Shown: positions 15,855-24,894, counted from the first letter of the stretch. The stretch: DNA of 64,000 nucleotides from an uncultured Eubacteriales bacterium (GCA_949422855.1 CASPLG010000007.1:1-64000); one strand, 5' to 3'. The notes: generated by a model from the letters alone, not told the origin. Numbers and translations are program-made.

Positions 15855-18572
15855 ATGAAACGTCTACTTGGTTTGTTTTTTGTACTTTTTAGTTTTTCAT
15901 TTTTTTCGGTCTTTGCAATGGACTTTGAGGAAAGACCGAAGGTTTCAGTTGTTATACCGGTTTATAACGTGGAATCTTGGATTAGAGAATGTATAGACAG
16001 CCTTTTAAATCAAACGTTAAAAGAGATGGAATTTATTTTTGTAGATGATGGTTCACCTGATAACTGTGGTAAGATTTTGGACGAGTGTGCCCGGAAAGAT
16101 AAAAGGGTTAAAGTAATACATCAGAAAAACAGTGGTGTGCAAATGGCACGTAATGCGGGTTTGGATGCTGCAACGGGAGAATACATAGCTTTGTTGGATT
16201 CTGATGATTACGTAGATATTCATACCTATGAGGTAGCTTATAATTTAGCTAAAAAAGATGATGTTGACATTTTGAATTTCAAAGCAAGAACATTTGATGA
16301 CGGAAAAGATGACCATATTAACAATATAGACTTTTCTGATTCACCGGTCATGTCTGCCGAAGATTACATACAGAATAATTTTAGGCTTTGGGTTTGGGAC
16401 AATCTTTTCAAAAACGAAATAATTCAAAAAGATAAAATCAGATTTATTCCTGAAATAAAGCCTGCAGATGATACTTGTTTTACGTATATGGCACTTGGCA
16501 GAGCAAAAACAGTAAAATCAATTCCGGCTACATTTTACAATTACAGAATCAGGCCATGTGCGCTTTCACGTATGAGTAATGAAGACGTATTTATTAACAG
16601 CTATAAGATGCTCAGGCATATTTGCGATAATTGGAGAGTCGGAGGATGTCTTGATAATAATGAACACAACTTGATTACTCTTATCATTCGTTGGGCCAGA
16701 TTTTGGGGAGATACATATTTAAAATATGCTCAGGAAGTGCTGGATTCATTTGGCTCTGATATATATAACCCAACAAATGTAAGAAAGTGTCCGGATTACA
16801 TACAAAAAGAACTGGCAAGACTTGAATACTCTCGTGCAAGCAATAAAAATCCTGCTCTGGAAAGCGGTATATATCGCATAGCAACAGCCTCAAGCGGATA
16901 TTGGAAACGTTTGGATATTTCTGAGGGTTCAAGACAAAGCGGTGCAAATCTTCAGCAATGGGAAACCAACTGCAATATTGCTCAGGATTTTGAGGTTATA
17001 AGGCACGATGAGGGATATTACACAATTAAGGCTGTGTGTTCGGGTAAAATACTTGATGTCGAAAATGGGTCACAGCAGGCAGGTGCCAACATACGTCAAT
17101 GGAACGGTAATAATTCCCAAGCACAGCATTGGTACATTATCCCTTGTGAAGATGGCAGCTTTAATGTAATTTCCGTGTGTAATCTTTTGGCAATGGACGT
17201 CGAGAACGCAGGCTGTAATGATGGTGCAAATATTCATTGTTGGTACATAAACAATTCTAATGCTCAGAAATTCAAGTTTATAAAGGTGGGTTCGGAATAT
17301 TACACAAGCAAAGAACCGATTTCCATAGCAATGGCATCAGACAGCAACTACATTTATCCTACAATTGTTTCTATGACCTCCATACTTGAGAATAAACGTT
17401 CGGATACCAAAATTGATTTTTATCTTATGCTTTCCGGAGATTTAGAACAATCCCTAAAAAACAAAATACTCCATCTGCAGGAAAAATACTCAAATTGCAC
17501 TATTACTCTTATAGATATGAAGGATAAACTGAGTTCGCTTTACAAAAGCAGGCATTTGTCCACTGCTACTTACTATAGATTAATACTGCCCTCCTTGTTG
17601 CCCCAATTAGATAAAATTCTGTATCTGGATTCCGACATAATAGTGCGGCAGGATTTAAGCTCGCTTTTCGATTACGATGTGGATAATTTCTATTTAGCCG
17701 GCGTAGTTGATGCTAAAGTCAGCGGTGGAATCAGTGTCATAAGCGGAAGAGCTTCATGCTGCAAGAATGATATATACATTAAAGAACATGGCGAAAATGC
17801 TTATCTTAAATCTTACATAAATGCAGGAGTTACATTGTTTAACTTAAAGAATATGAGAAGTGATGATATAGAGTCCAAACTTTTAAATTGCGTATCGTCA
17901 AATAATCTTGAGTTTCACGATCAGGATGCTCTTAATATAGTGTGTTATGGAAAAATTTTAAATATCCCCAATGTTTATAACATCGCAAGCTATAGAGATT
18001 TTTCAGATAATCAAGTTGTCGTACACTATCTTGACATTAACAAGCCATGGAAAATTTTGACCACAAGAAATGCTGATTTGTGGTGGAAATATGCAGAAAA
18101 AACGGATTGCTTTAAAGAAATACAAGAGAAATATTTAATCAAGGACGGTACATACGTAATATCGAGTGCTTTAAATGAAAACAAAGTTCTAGATATAAGC
18201 TGTGCTTCAAGCCAAAACGGTGCAAATTTACAGCTTTGGGATAAAAACCATACAGATGCTCAAAAATTTAATATTAGATATGTTGGAAACAGGTGTTTCC
18301 AAATAACCGCTAAGTGTTCAAATAAGGCAGTTGATGTTAGAGGTGCGGGAAAGGGTAAAGGAACCAACGTTTGGCAATATGCGCCTAACAATACGGACGC
18401 ACAAAAATGGTATATTATTCCATGCGGCAACGGATATTACATGGTAGTTTCAAAATGCAATATGCTTAATTTAGATGTTTCATGTTCCGGTACTGCAAAT
18501 GGGACGAATATCCATTGCTGGACTTATAACGGTTGCGACAACCAAAGGTTTAGAGTTGATAAAGTGGGCTGA
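15855..18572 (+). CDS. Secreted GT2-ricin-GT8-ricin glycosyltransferase
   Basis: 905 aa. Signal peptide 1-21 (KRLLGLFFVLFSFSFFSVFA, cleavage near A21). GT2 domain about 28-250 with VSVVIPVYN, VDDGS (63-67) and DSDD (115-118). First ricin-type lectin about 335-476 with repeated Q-W units (GANLQQW, GANIRQW, AQHWYI). GT8 domain about 487-725 with YLDSD (DxD, about 590), INAGVTLFNL, HDQDALN and HYLDINKPW. Second ricin lectin about 762-905. Catalytic motifs of both transferases look intact. Each family uses nucleotide sugars, normally cytoplasmic, so export is odd. ATG 15855 follows GAAGGGG. Operon with the exported UDP-galactopyranose mutase 5 bp downstream. Acceptor unknown; the lectins suggest it binds glycans while modifying them. 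Confidence 0.9.
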   Translation: MKRLLGLFFVLFSFSFFSVFAMDFEERPKVSVVIPVYNVESWIRECIDSLLNQTLKEMEFIFVDDGSPDNCGKILDECARKDKRVKVIHQKNSGVQMARNAGLDAATGEYIALLDSDDYVDIHTYEVAYNLAKKDDVDILNFKARTFDDGKDDHINNIDFSDSPVMSAEDYIQNNFRLWVWDNLFKNEIIQKDKIRFIPEIKPADDTCFTYMALGRAKTVKSIPATFYNYRIRPCALSRMSNEDVFINSYKMLRHICDNWRVGGCLDNNEHNLITLIIRWARFWGDTYLKYAQEVLDSFGSDIYNPTNVRKCPDYIQKELARLEYSRASNKNPALESGIYRIATASSGYWKRLDISEGSRQSGANLQQWETNCNIAQDFEVIRHDEGYYTIKAVCSGKILDVENGSQQAGANIRQWNGNNSQAQHWYIIPCEDGSFNVISVCNLLAMDVENAGCNDGANIHCWYINNSNAQKFKFIKVGSEYYTSKEPISIAMASDSNYIYPTIVSMTSILENKRSDTKIDFYLMLSGDLEQSLKNKILHLQEKYSNCTITLIDMKDKLSSLYKSRHLSTATYYRLILPSLLPQLDKILYLDSDIIVRQDLSSLFDYDVDNFYLAGVVDAKVSGGISVISGRASCCKNDIYIKEHGENAYLKSYINAGVTLFNLKNMRSDDIESKLLNCVSSNNLEFHDQDALNIVCYGKILNIPNVYNIASYRDFSDNQVVVHYLDINKPWKILTTRNADLWWKYAEKTDCFKEIQEKYLIKDGTYVISSALNENKVLDISCASSQNGANLQLWDKNHTDAQKFNIRYVGNRCFQITAKCSNKAVDVRGAGKGKGTNVWQYAPNNTDAQKWYIIPCGNGYYMVVSKCNMLNLDVSCSGTANGTNIHCWTYNGCDNQRFRVDKVG

Positions 18573-18577
18573 TTTAT

Positions 18578-19780
18578 ATGAAAAAATTTTTTAGTATACT
18601 TTGTACTTTACTATTCTTAGCTAATTTCATGTTGGCAGGGAATGCAGACGCAAAAATTATAAACAATTTGGATTCAACCAAACAAAAATATGATTATCTT
18701 ATAGTAGGTTCAGGGCTTTCAGGCGCGGTATTTGCTAACGAAGCCGCCAAAAAGGGCAAAAGATGTTTGGTTATCGATAAGAGAAGCCACATCGCAGGTA
18801 ACGTCTATACTGAGAATATTGAAGGCATAAATGTTCATAAATATGGTGCACATATTTTCCATACGAGCAATAAAAAAGTTTGGGATTATATTAATCAATT
18901 TGCCGAATTTAATAATTTTGTAAATTCGCCCATAGCAGTTTACAAAAAGGAACTCTATAATCTACCATTTAACATGAATACATTTAGTAAAATGTGGAAT
19001 ATCAAAACACCGGGAGAAGCAAAGCGCATTATTGAGGCTCAAGTTAAAAAAAGTAAAATTACTTCTCCTAAAAATTTAGAAGAGCAAGCCATAAGCTTAG
19101 TTGGACGTGACATTTATCAAAAGTTAATCAAGGGTTATACCGAAAAACAATGGGGAAAAGATTGCAAGGATTTACCGGCGTTTATTATTCGCAGACTTCC
19201 TGTAAGGTTTACTTACAACAACAACTATTTTAACGATAAATATCAGGGTATACCTGTTGGAGGATACACTCCAATAATCGAAAAGATGCTTGAGAGTTCC
19301 GATGTTTTATTAAATACCGATTATTTTGATTTTATCAAAAAACATCCGGATGTTGCTGAAAAGATCGTATATACCGGTGAAATCGACAGGTATTATAATT
19401 ATCAGTACGGGAAATTAGGTTACAGAAGCTTGAGGTTTGAAACCGAAATTTTAGATATGGAAAATTATCAAGGCAATGCGGTAGTAAATTATACGGAACG
19501 TAGTGTACCATATACGCGTATAATTGAGCATAAACATTTTGAATTTGGTAATCAGCCGAAAACAGTGGTAACAAAAGAATATCCTGCCAAATACAACGGA
19601 AACAACGAGCCTTATTATCCGATAAACAATGAAGAGAATATGATTCTTTATCAAAAATACAAAGCTCTTGCAGATAAAGAAACAGATGTGATTTTTTGTG
19701 GCAGACTTGGAGAGTATAAATATTTCGATATGGATAAGGTAATTGAAAGTACGCTGAGTCTAACGGAAAAAATTATTTAG
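18578..19780 (+). CDS. glf: UDP-galactopyranose mutase with signal peptide
   Basis: 400 aa. After a clear Sec-type leader (about 1-25, MKKFFSILCTLLFLANFMLA..ADA) comes a full UGM: FAD-binding VGSGLSGAVFAN (about 43-54), VIDKRSHIAGN, HKYGAHIFHT, GYTEKQWGKD, IPVGGYTPIIEKML, and the C-terminal GRLGEYKYFDMD. The family interconverts UDP-galactopyranose and UDP-galactofuranose with reduced FAD in the cytosol; mature length here (about 375) is normal. A secreted form is unexpected. It starts 5 bp after the glycosyltransferase stop, so the two are co-translated. With that partner it suggests galactofuranose chemistry outside the cell. Confidence 0.9.
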   Translation: MKKFFSILCTLLFLANFMLAGNADAKIINNLDSTKQKYDYLIVGSGLSGAVFANEAAKKGKRCLVIDKRSHIAGNVYTENIEGINVHKYGAHIFHTSNKKVWDYINQFAEFNNFVNSPIAVYKKELYNLPFNMNTFSKMWNIKTPGEAKRIIEAQVKKSKITSPKNLEEQAISLVGRDIYQKLIKGYTEKQWGKDCKDLPAFIIRRLPVRFTYNNNYFNDKYQGIPVGGYTPIIEKMLESSDVLLNTDYFDFIKKHPDVAEKIVYTGEIDRYYNYQYGKLGYRSLRFETEILDMENYQGNAVVNYTERSVPYTRIIEHKHFEFGNQPKTVVTKEYPAKYNGNNEPYYPINNEENMILYQKYKALADKETDVIFCGRLGEYKYFDMDKVIESTLSLTEKII

Positions 19781-19799
19781 GAATATTAGGAAATAAAAT

Positions 19800-19925
19800 T
19801 GTCATTTACAATTGATCAGAATTGCAAATGAAGAAAACGGTCTCAAAATAATTGGGTTTACTTTTTCGGATGCCGGTTCAGATTGGACGGGAAATCATAA
19901 AGCATGGAACGGGGTTATAAACTGA
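19800..19925 (+). pseudogene. Short coding-like fragment, ends at TGA
   Basis: An open stretch without a start codon of its own reads LIRIANEENGLKIIGFTFS and ends AGSDWTGNHKAWNGVIN before TGA. It looks like the C-terminal end of a lost gene, perhaps phage- or hydrolase-derived. Identity not recognised. Confidence 0.3.
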
Positions 19926-19963
19926 ATAAAACTTGTTGGGAAATTTTGATAGGCTAGTATAAA

Positions 19964-20005
19964 AAAGTCTCTACAAACTATCTAAGTATAGTTTTGTAGA
20001 GACTT
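19964..20005 (-). terminator. Strong bidirectional stem-loop
   Basis: Perfect 14-bp stem (19964-19977 with 19992-20005). Read leftwards it is followed by TTTTTTATAC, terminating the phage-like pair; it may also end the plus-strand operon. Confidence 0.85.
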
Positions 20006-20009
20006 TGCA

Positions 20010-20303
20010 CTATTCTATATCATCAGTATAACCTGCAAACTTTTCGAGCGTTTTTAAATATTCATATGCTTTATTGATGTCAAGCGTTTGGGTATATTGT
20101 TTATTTAAATATTCCGTGTGGATATAAATGTTCATAGGATGATTATTTTTAATTGCATCTTTTTCTTCCTCTCTTTTGCTTTTGCTTGTATATGACTGAA
20201 TTTCTATTATACTTGCCTGACTTGTAACATTATTTATACTTGCGATTCTATGGTAATTCACTGTAATTCCGTTATCTAATGTTATTTCTTTAATTAATGC
20301 CAT
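20010..20303 (-). CDS. Small phage-type structural protein
   Basis: 97 aa, start ATG 20303 after a GGAGG-type site. The opening (ALIKEITLDNGITVNYHR) resembles small proteins found after tail-fibre genes in Clostridia prophages; the role of those is unknown to me. Second gene of a two-gene unit with the baseplate-like protein, ending at a strong terminator. Confidence 0.6.
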   Translation of the reverse strand: MALIKEITLDNGITVNYHRIASINNVTSQASIIEIQSYTSKSKREEEKDAIKNNHPMNIYIHTEYLNKQYTQTLDINKAYEYLKTLEKFAGYTDDIE

Positions 20304-20322
20304 TGATTTTCCTCCTAAATTT

Positions 20323-21246
20323 TTAGTATTTGTATCCTACAACACATGTTATTTTCAGGCCATCAGTTGTACCTATATTATATCCGGCAGTAGAATGATA
20401 TGAGCTTGAACAATTTGTTACAAAGGTGATAGTATTTTCTGAAAAGTTTATAAAAGCAGTTCGCCATACGGTACAATTCTGATTACTGTCAGCAGCAGAA
20501 GAAGCAGCTAGGGTCATATAGTTTATGTAAGTACATATTTCGTTATAAACAGAACTATTATCGTACTGACCCTGGGCATATACGCCTATCCGTGAAAAAT
20601 TAGTGTAAGGCTGGATTAATGTAATAGTTCCCGTTGTTCCACTCGTATTGCTATATAATACCGTTGCGGGGATTTCCAAGTTAGCTCGTGCGCCGCTCAC
20701 ATCATTTGCTCCGGTACCTCCCCGAGATATTGGGATATTTTTTGAATTAACCTCATTAATTGCCCCTACAACAGTATTTTTTTCTTCTGTATTTAATTCA
20801 TTTAATTCTCCTATATTTTTAGAAAGCTCTTTGGTTTCATTTATCACTGAAGTCAATACATTAGACTCAGAAGTGCTCTCTATTGCTTCTGAAAAATCCT
20901 TGCTCGCCGAAACAAATATTTTTAATCCGCTAACCTTCAAAAGTACATTGTTTTCATCGAAAATTTGGAATTCGCAGTCTAAAACACCCGGCACACTTAA
21001 CGTTTGGGATGTAAGTTCAACGGTTGCTACATTATTTACTGTGTTCACAGCACAATAATTAAATATAGTTGTATTATCAGGCTTTTTGGCATAAAACGTG
21101 ACGGATTTATTGGTAAGGCTTATGTTATTTTGATCTTCATCTTTAAATGAAACTTCGATATACCTACAATCTACTTCTCCACTATTGGCGCAAATAACAA
21201 GGCTATTTTTGTTCCAAACATCTAGGCTTATTCTTTTGGTAACCAT
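20323..21246 (-). CDS. BppU-like phage baseplate/tail fibre protein
   Basis: 307 aa. The N-terminal about 110 residues (ISLDVW..VSFKDEDQNNISLTNKSVTFYAKKPDNT) resemble the BppU N-terminal domain that docks fibres on a phage baseplate. A helical linker (about 130-165, ETKELSKNIGELNELNTEEKNTVVGAINEVN) has the GAINE-type signature seen in tail fibres, followed by ISRGGTGANDVSGARANL, a common tail-fibre junction motif, and a beta-rich C-terminal tip (about 190-307). No other phage gene is near, so it is a remnant or a domesticated adhesin. Confidence 0.72.
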   Translation of the reverse strand: MVTKRISLDVWNKNSLVICANSGEVDCRYIEVSFKDEDQNNISLTNKSVTFYAKKPDNTTIFNYCAVNTVNNVATVELTSQTLSVPGVLDCEFQIFDENNVLLKVSGLKIFVSASKDFSEAIESTSESNVLTSVINETKELSKNIGELNELNTEEKNTVVGAINEVNSKNIPISRGGTGANDVSGARANLEIPATVLYSNTSGTTGTITLIQPYTNFSRIGVYAQGQYDNSSVYNEICTYINYMTLAASSAADSNQNCTVWRTAFINFSENTITFVTNCSSSYHSTAGYNIGTTDGLKITCVVGYKY

Positions 21247-21495
21247 AAATCAAGTTCCTCCTTGACGACTATTATCATAAAAATATACCTCCCTATAACT
21301 AGTGTAAAAACTAAAGATAATTGTCTACTCCAGAGCAATTATTGAAAATAAAATTTATATTAAATTGTAGGATTTTAATACAGAAAAACTAAAAGTTGGG
21401 TTTATAGGTTTTGTAATTGATTAATTTTTAGGTAGATTTTACTAGAGCTGTCTGCATTACCGAAGACTCCTTCAAATATTTTTCCGAAAACCGAT

Positions 21496-21630
21496 TCATT
21501 TAGCCATTTTGTAAATCTGGGACCCCCCGTTTTTCACACCCCATAACGTTAAGGCGAATCTTTCCACGCTGCGACTGAGCGTGCTATCCACATTATTGCA
21601 TTCATCTACCTGATATAATATTATCTTCAT
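21496..21630 (-). other. Possible 44-aa fragment in the 21.2-21.7 kb gap
   Basis: Minus-strand open frame from an ATG at 21630, with no good ribosome site, GC richer than its flanks; ends KNGGSQIYKMAK. May be a relic or chance. The rest of 21247-21658 shows nothing supported. Confidence 0.2.
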
Positions 21631-21658
21631 CTTGGGCGCTCCCCAAAATATAAATATC

Positions 21659-21687
21659 TTGACTTGAAGTGGGATATATGGTAAAAT
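21659..21687 (+). promoter_or_regulatory. Sigma-A promoter of rpmG-secE-nusG
   Basis: TTGACT, 17 bp, TAAAAT, about 83 bp before rpmG. Confidence 0.65.
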
Positions 21688-21714
21688 CAAACTCACCTCG
21701 GGAGGATTTATTTT

Positions 21715-21735
21715 ATGAGTTCTAGAGGGAGGTAA
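21715..21735 (+). other. Six-codon leader ORF with good ribosome site
   Basis: GGAGG at 21701-21705 precedes an ATG (21715) opening a frame MSSRGR then TAA. It may be a short leader peptide or chance. Confidence 0.3.
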
Positions 21736-21769
21736 AAAACAATTTATAATAATTGGAGGTGCCGTAATA

Positions 21770-21919
21770 GTGACTGAGCAAGTAATTTTAGCTTGTGGAA
21801 AATGTAAGAGGCATAATTATTCTACAACGAAGAATAAAAAGAATGTCGCCGGAAGGATGACTTTACGAAAGTACTGTAAATTTTGCAGAGAACATGTCGA
21901 TCATACGGAGACTAAGTAA
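21770..21919 (+). CDS. rpmG: 50S ribosomal protein L33
   Basis: 49 aa with GTG start at 21770, 10 bp after GGAGG. The sequence [34 protein letters not shown] matches L33, with both CxxC pairs (C9/C12, C36/C39), so it is the zinc-binding (C+) form. First gene of the rpmG-secE-nusG order standard in Firmicutes. Confidence 0.95.
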   Translation: MTEQVILACGKCKRHNYSTTKNKKNVAGRMTLRKYCKFCREHVDHTETK

Positions 21920-21939
21920 ATGTAAGGAGGTCAGGATTA

Positions 21940-22155
21940 ATGGCAGAGAAAAAAGAGAATATATTCACAAAGGCAAAGTCCTTTTTTGTGGATTGTAAAA
22001 ATGAGATTAAAAAAATTAAATGGCCGACACCTAAAATGACATTTAAAAATACCGGAGTAGTCCTTGTCATGATTCTGATTGTTGGATGGTTTGTTTTTTT
22101 ATTGGATATGGGACTGATGCAGGTTTTGGGTGTGGTCATGTCTGTGTCTAGATAA
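21940..22155 (+). CDS. secE: Preprotein translocase subunit SecE
   Basis: 71 aa, single membrane segment (about 37-60) preceded by the conserved amphipathic motif EIKKIKWPTP. Clamps the SecY channel halves. AAGGAGG ribosome site; 20 bp after rpmG, 17 bp before nusG. Confidence 0.95.
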   Translation: MAEKKENIFTKAKSFFVDCKNEIKKIKWPTPKMTFKNTGVVLVMILIVGWFVFLLDMGLMQVLGVVMSVSR

Positions 22156-22172
22156 CTGAGTCCGGAGGTAGA

Positions 22173-22709
22173 ATGATGTTAGAGGAAACTAGTGAAGAGG
22201 CCAAGTGGTATGTGGTACATACCTATTCCGGATATGAGAATAAAGTTGCTTCGAATTTAGAGAAAACAGTCGAAAACCGTCATCTGGAAAATTTGATACA
22301 GGAAATACGTGTACCTACTGAAACAGTCGTTGAAGTGAAGGATAATAAGAAAAAAGAAGTGGAAAGAAAAATATTTCCGGGGTATGTTCTTGTTAAGATG
22401 GTGCTTACTGATGAGTCGTGGTATGCGGTTAGGAATATTCGAGGCTGTACGGGATTTGTAGGTTCTGCGACTAAACCTGTTCCGCTGACTGATAAAGAGG
22501 CTGCGAAATTGGGAATTAAAGTGTGTAACATTGAGGTTTCTTACTCAGTTGGAGATACAGTTAGGATTATCAAGGGCCCTCTCAAAGATTTTGTGGGTAC
22601 TGTGGAGGATATTGATAAGGATAAAAATGTCGTCAAGGTGACAGTTTCGATGTTTGGCAGAGAGACGCTTGCAGAGTTAGAACTTGACCAGGTTGAACCG
22701 ATTATGTAG
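22173..22709 (+). CDS. nusG: Transcription termination/antitermination protein NusG
   Basis: 178 aa. NGN domain (AKWYVVHTYSGYENKVASNLEK.. IFPGYVLVKM) and C-terminal KOW domain (GDTVRIIKGPLKDFVGTVEDID). Binds RNA polymerase and modulates pausing and Rho action. Two adjacent ATGs follow GGAGGT; either could start. Confidence 0.96.
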   Translation: MMLEETSEEAKWYVVHTYSGYENKVASNLEKTVENRHLENLIQEIRVPTETVVEVKDNKKKEVERKIFPGYVLVKMVLTDESWYAVRNIRGCTGFVGSATKPVPLTDKEAAKLGIKVCNIEVSYSVGDTVRIIKGPLKDFVGTVEDIDKDKNVVKVTVSMFGRETLAELELDQVEPIM

Positions 22710-22934
22710 ATTTAAATGAATATTTTACAGTCAGAATTGTTCTTTTGGGACGATCAATGGTTGATGTATGAGTTGGGAGTGCTAATATAGTAAGCCAATG
22801 CGTGCTTTTGAAAAATTCAGTCAATATCATGTAGAAAATTTTGAATTTATTTTAATTTAATGTTTATTTTTTTGGGACGGTAGAGGTGATATAATTTCAT
22901 CTCGTAGATACCGTAAAATGCGGAGGTGCAGAAA

Positions 22935-23360
22935 TTGGAAAAAAAGATAAAATCAATAGTAAAATTACAGATACCGGCCGGTAAAGCGACTCCGGCACCA
23001 CCGGTAGGATCGGCGTTGGGACCACATGGGATTAATATTATGGCATTTACAAAGGAATTTAATGACAAGACTAAAAATGACATGGGAACTATCATTCCGG
23101 TTGTAATAACGGTTTATGCAGACAGGTCTTTTGCATTTATCACAAAGACGCCGCCGGCAGCTGTTATGATAAAGAAGGCATGTTCAATAGAAAAAGGTTC
23201 CGGAGTTCCAAATAAGACAAAAGTTGCGAAGATAACGAAGGCTCAGCTGGAAGAAATTGCGAAACATAAAATGCCTGATTTGAATGCGTCAGACCTTGAA
23301 TCTGCTACAAGTATGATTGCGGGAACGGCTAGAAGTATGGGTATAGAAGTAGCACAGTAG
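22935..23360 (+). CDS. rplK: 50S ribosomal protein L11
   Basis: 141 aa. Start taken as TTG 22935, 8 bp after GGAGG; an upstream GTG at 22926 overlaps that site. [29 protein letters not shown] is the conserved L11 beginning. Binds the GTPase-centre rRNA. The 225 bp between nusG and rplK hold no gene; an L1-binding leader is expected for this operon but I could not define it. Confidence 0.96.
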   Translation: MEKKIKSIVKLQIPAGKATPAPPVGSALGPHGINIMAFTKEFNDKTKNDMGTIIPVVITVYADRSFAFITKTPPAAVMIKKACSIEKGSGVPNKTKVAKITKAQLEEIAKHKMPDLNASDLESATSMIAGTARSMGIEVAQ

Positions 23361-23415
23361 GTCTTCCGGTGGGAGGAAGATATCCGATTTAACCACTTAT
23401 TGAGGAGGAAAAGAA

Positions 23416-24108
23416 ATGAAGCATGGTAAAAGATATTTAGATAGTGAGAAATTATTTGATAAAAAGGCTTTTTACAGTGCGCACGATGCATTGAAATTGT
23501 GTGTAGATACTGCTAGGGCTAAGTTTGATGAGACTATAGAGGTTCATGTTAGGTTAGGGGTTGACTCCAGACATGCTGATCAGCAAGTTCGTGGCGCAGT
23601 GGTGCTTCCTAATGGAACCGGAAAAGATATAAAGGTTTTGGCTGTTTGCCGGGGCGAAAACGAAAGGCTTGCCAAAGAGGCCGGTGCTGATTATGTAGGC
23701 GCAGAGGACATGGTTGCTAAAATCCAAAATGAAAACTGGATGGAGTTTGACGTTCTTGTCACCACGCCGGATATGATGGGAATAGTCGGTCGTCTTGGAC
23801 GTGTGTTAGGGCCAAGGGGTCTGATGCCTAACCCAAAGGCGGGCACTGTTTCGACAGATATTGCAAGAGCTATAAAAGAGGTAAAGGCCGGAAAAATAGA
23901 GTACAGACTCGATAAGACGAATATAATGCATTGTCCGATTGGTAAGGCCTCGTTTGGTGCCGAGAAATTGGCGGAAAATTTTGATACACTTCTTGACGCT
24001 GTAATAAAGGCAAAACCTGAAGCATCTAAAGGGCAGTATATAAGGTCTTGTGTTGTTGCCTCTACGATGGGCCCGGGGATAAAAATTAATCCGAATAAAA
24101 TTGGGTAA
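23416..24108 (+). CDS. rplA: 50S ribosomal protein L1
   Basis: 230 aa, normal length. Contains the signature [26 protein letters not shown]1-stalk protein and usual autogenous repressor of rplKA. GAGGAGG ribosome site. Confidence 0.97.
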   Translation: MKHGKRYLDSEKLFDKKAFYSAHDALKLCVDTARAKFDETIEVHVRLGVDSRHADQQVRGAVVLPNGTGKDIKVLAVCRGENERLAKEAGADYVGAEDMVAKIQNENWMEFDVLVTTPDMMGIVGRLGRVLGPRGLMPNPKAGTVSTDIARAIKEVKAGKIEYRLDKTNIMHCPIGKASFGAEKLAENFDTLLDAVIKAKPEASKGQYIRSCVVASTMGPGIKINPNKIG

Positions 24109-24114
24109 TTTCTC

Positions 24115-24142
24115 TTGACAAATGTAGTTTGATTGGTATATA
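24115..24142 (+). promoter_or_regulatory. Sigma-A promoter of rplJL
   Basis: TTGACA, 16 bp, TATAAT; perfect hexamers, starting 7 bp after the rplA stop. Confidence 0.8.
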
Positions 24143-24149
24143 ATACTAG

Positions 24150-24281
24150 TACTGTTTGTCCGAAGACAGTAGGTGCGTATGCGTAAAGGGGTGTTCTCTG
24201 CCTACCGAGGATTGAGTCATTTAGTGATTTACTTGTATTTTGCAGTAAAGTCGACTCTCTCCTCAAAGGGTGAGTTGGCTT
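24150..24281 (+). ncRNA. L10 leader with attenuator hairpin
   Basis: The mRNA leader carries the conserved elements CCGAAGACAGTAGGTGC and CTGCCTACCGAGG of the known ribosomal L10 leader, which binds L10-L7/L12 for autoregulation. It is followed by an 11-bp stem (24245-24255 with 24270-24280, some G-U pairs) and CTTTGTTT, an intrinsic terminator that could be the attenuator. Confidence 0.85.
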
Positions 24282-24322
24282 TGTTTGCGTGTATGAATTT
24301 GAGTTTTTAGGAGGTGTGAAAT

Positions 24323-24853
24323 TTGCCTAATGAGAAGGTGTTGGAAGCTAAAAAATCAGTCGTTGACCAAATGGCAAAGGAATTGGAAGCATCATGTGTT
24401 GGGGTGATTGTTTCGTACAAGGGTATAACGGTGGATGCAGATACGAAGCTTCGCAAGGAGCTTAGAGAGGCTAATGTAAAGTACTCTGTGGTTAAAAATA
24501 CTATGCTGTCAAGAGCTGCTGAAATCGTGGGTATAAATATCCCGTCCGATGTCTTGGAAGGAAGTACAGCTTTAGCTATTTGTAAAGATGATTATATTGC
24601 TCCGGCCAAAATTTTATATAATTTTGCTAAAGATAACGAATTCTACAGGATTAAGGCAGGTTTTATTGACGGGAAATCCGTCACAGTTGGGCAGATAGAA
24701 GAGTTGGCGCAACTTCCGTCAAAAGAGGTTCTTATTGCGAAAGCCCTCGGAGGTATACAGGCTCCTATTTCAGGTTTCGCAAGTGTTCTTAGTGGCACAA
24801 TCAGAGGCCTTGTGGTGGCATTGAATGCAATTACAGAGAAAAAAAGCGCCTAA
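24323..24853 (+). CDS. rplJ: 50S ribosomal protein L10
   Basis: 176 aa, TTG start after AGGAGGTG. Contains the family pattern EKVLEAKKSVVDQMAKELE.. YKGITVDADTKLRKELREANVKY.. VVKNTMLSRAAE. Stalk base that anchors L7/L12 dimers. Confidence 0.95.
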   Translation: MPNEKVLEAKKSVVDQMAKELEASCVGVIVSYKGITVDADTKLRKELREANVKYSVVKNTMLSRAAEIVGINIPSDVLEGSTALAICKDDYIAPAKILYNFAKDNEFYRIKAGFIDGKSVTVGQIEELAQLPSKEVLIAKALGGIQAPISGFASVLSGTIRGLVVALNAITEKKSA

Positions 24854-24894
24854 TTAGTGATTTAAAATAATTTATAATTATGGAGGATGGAATT

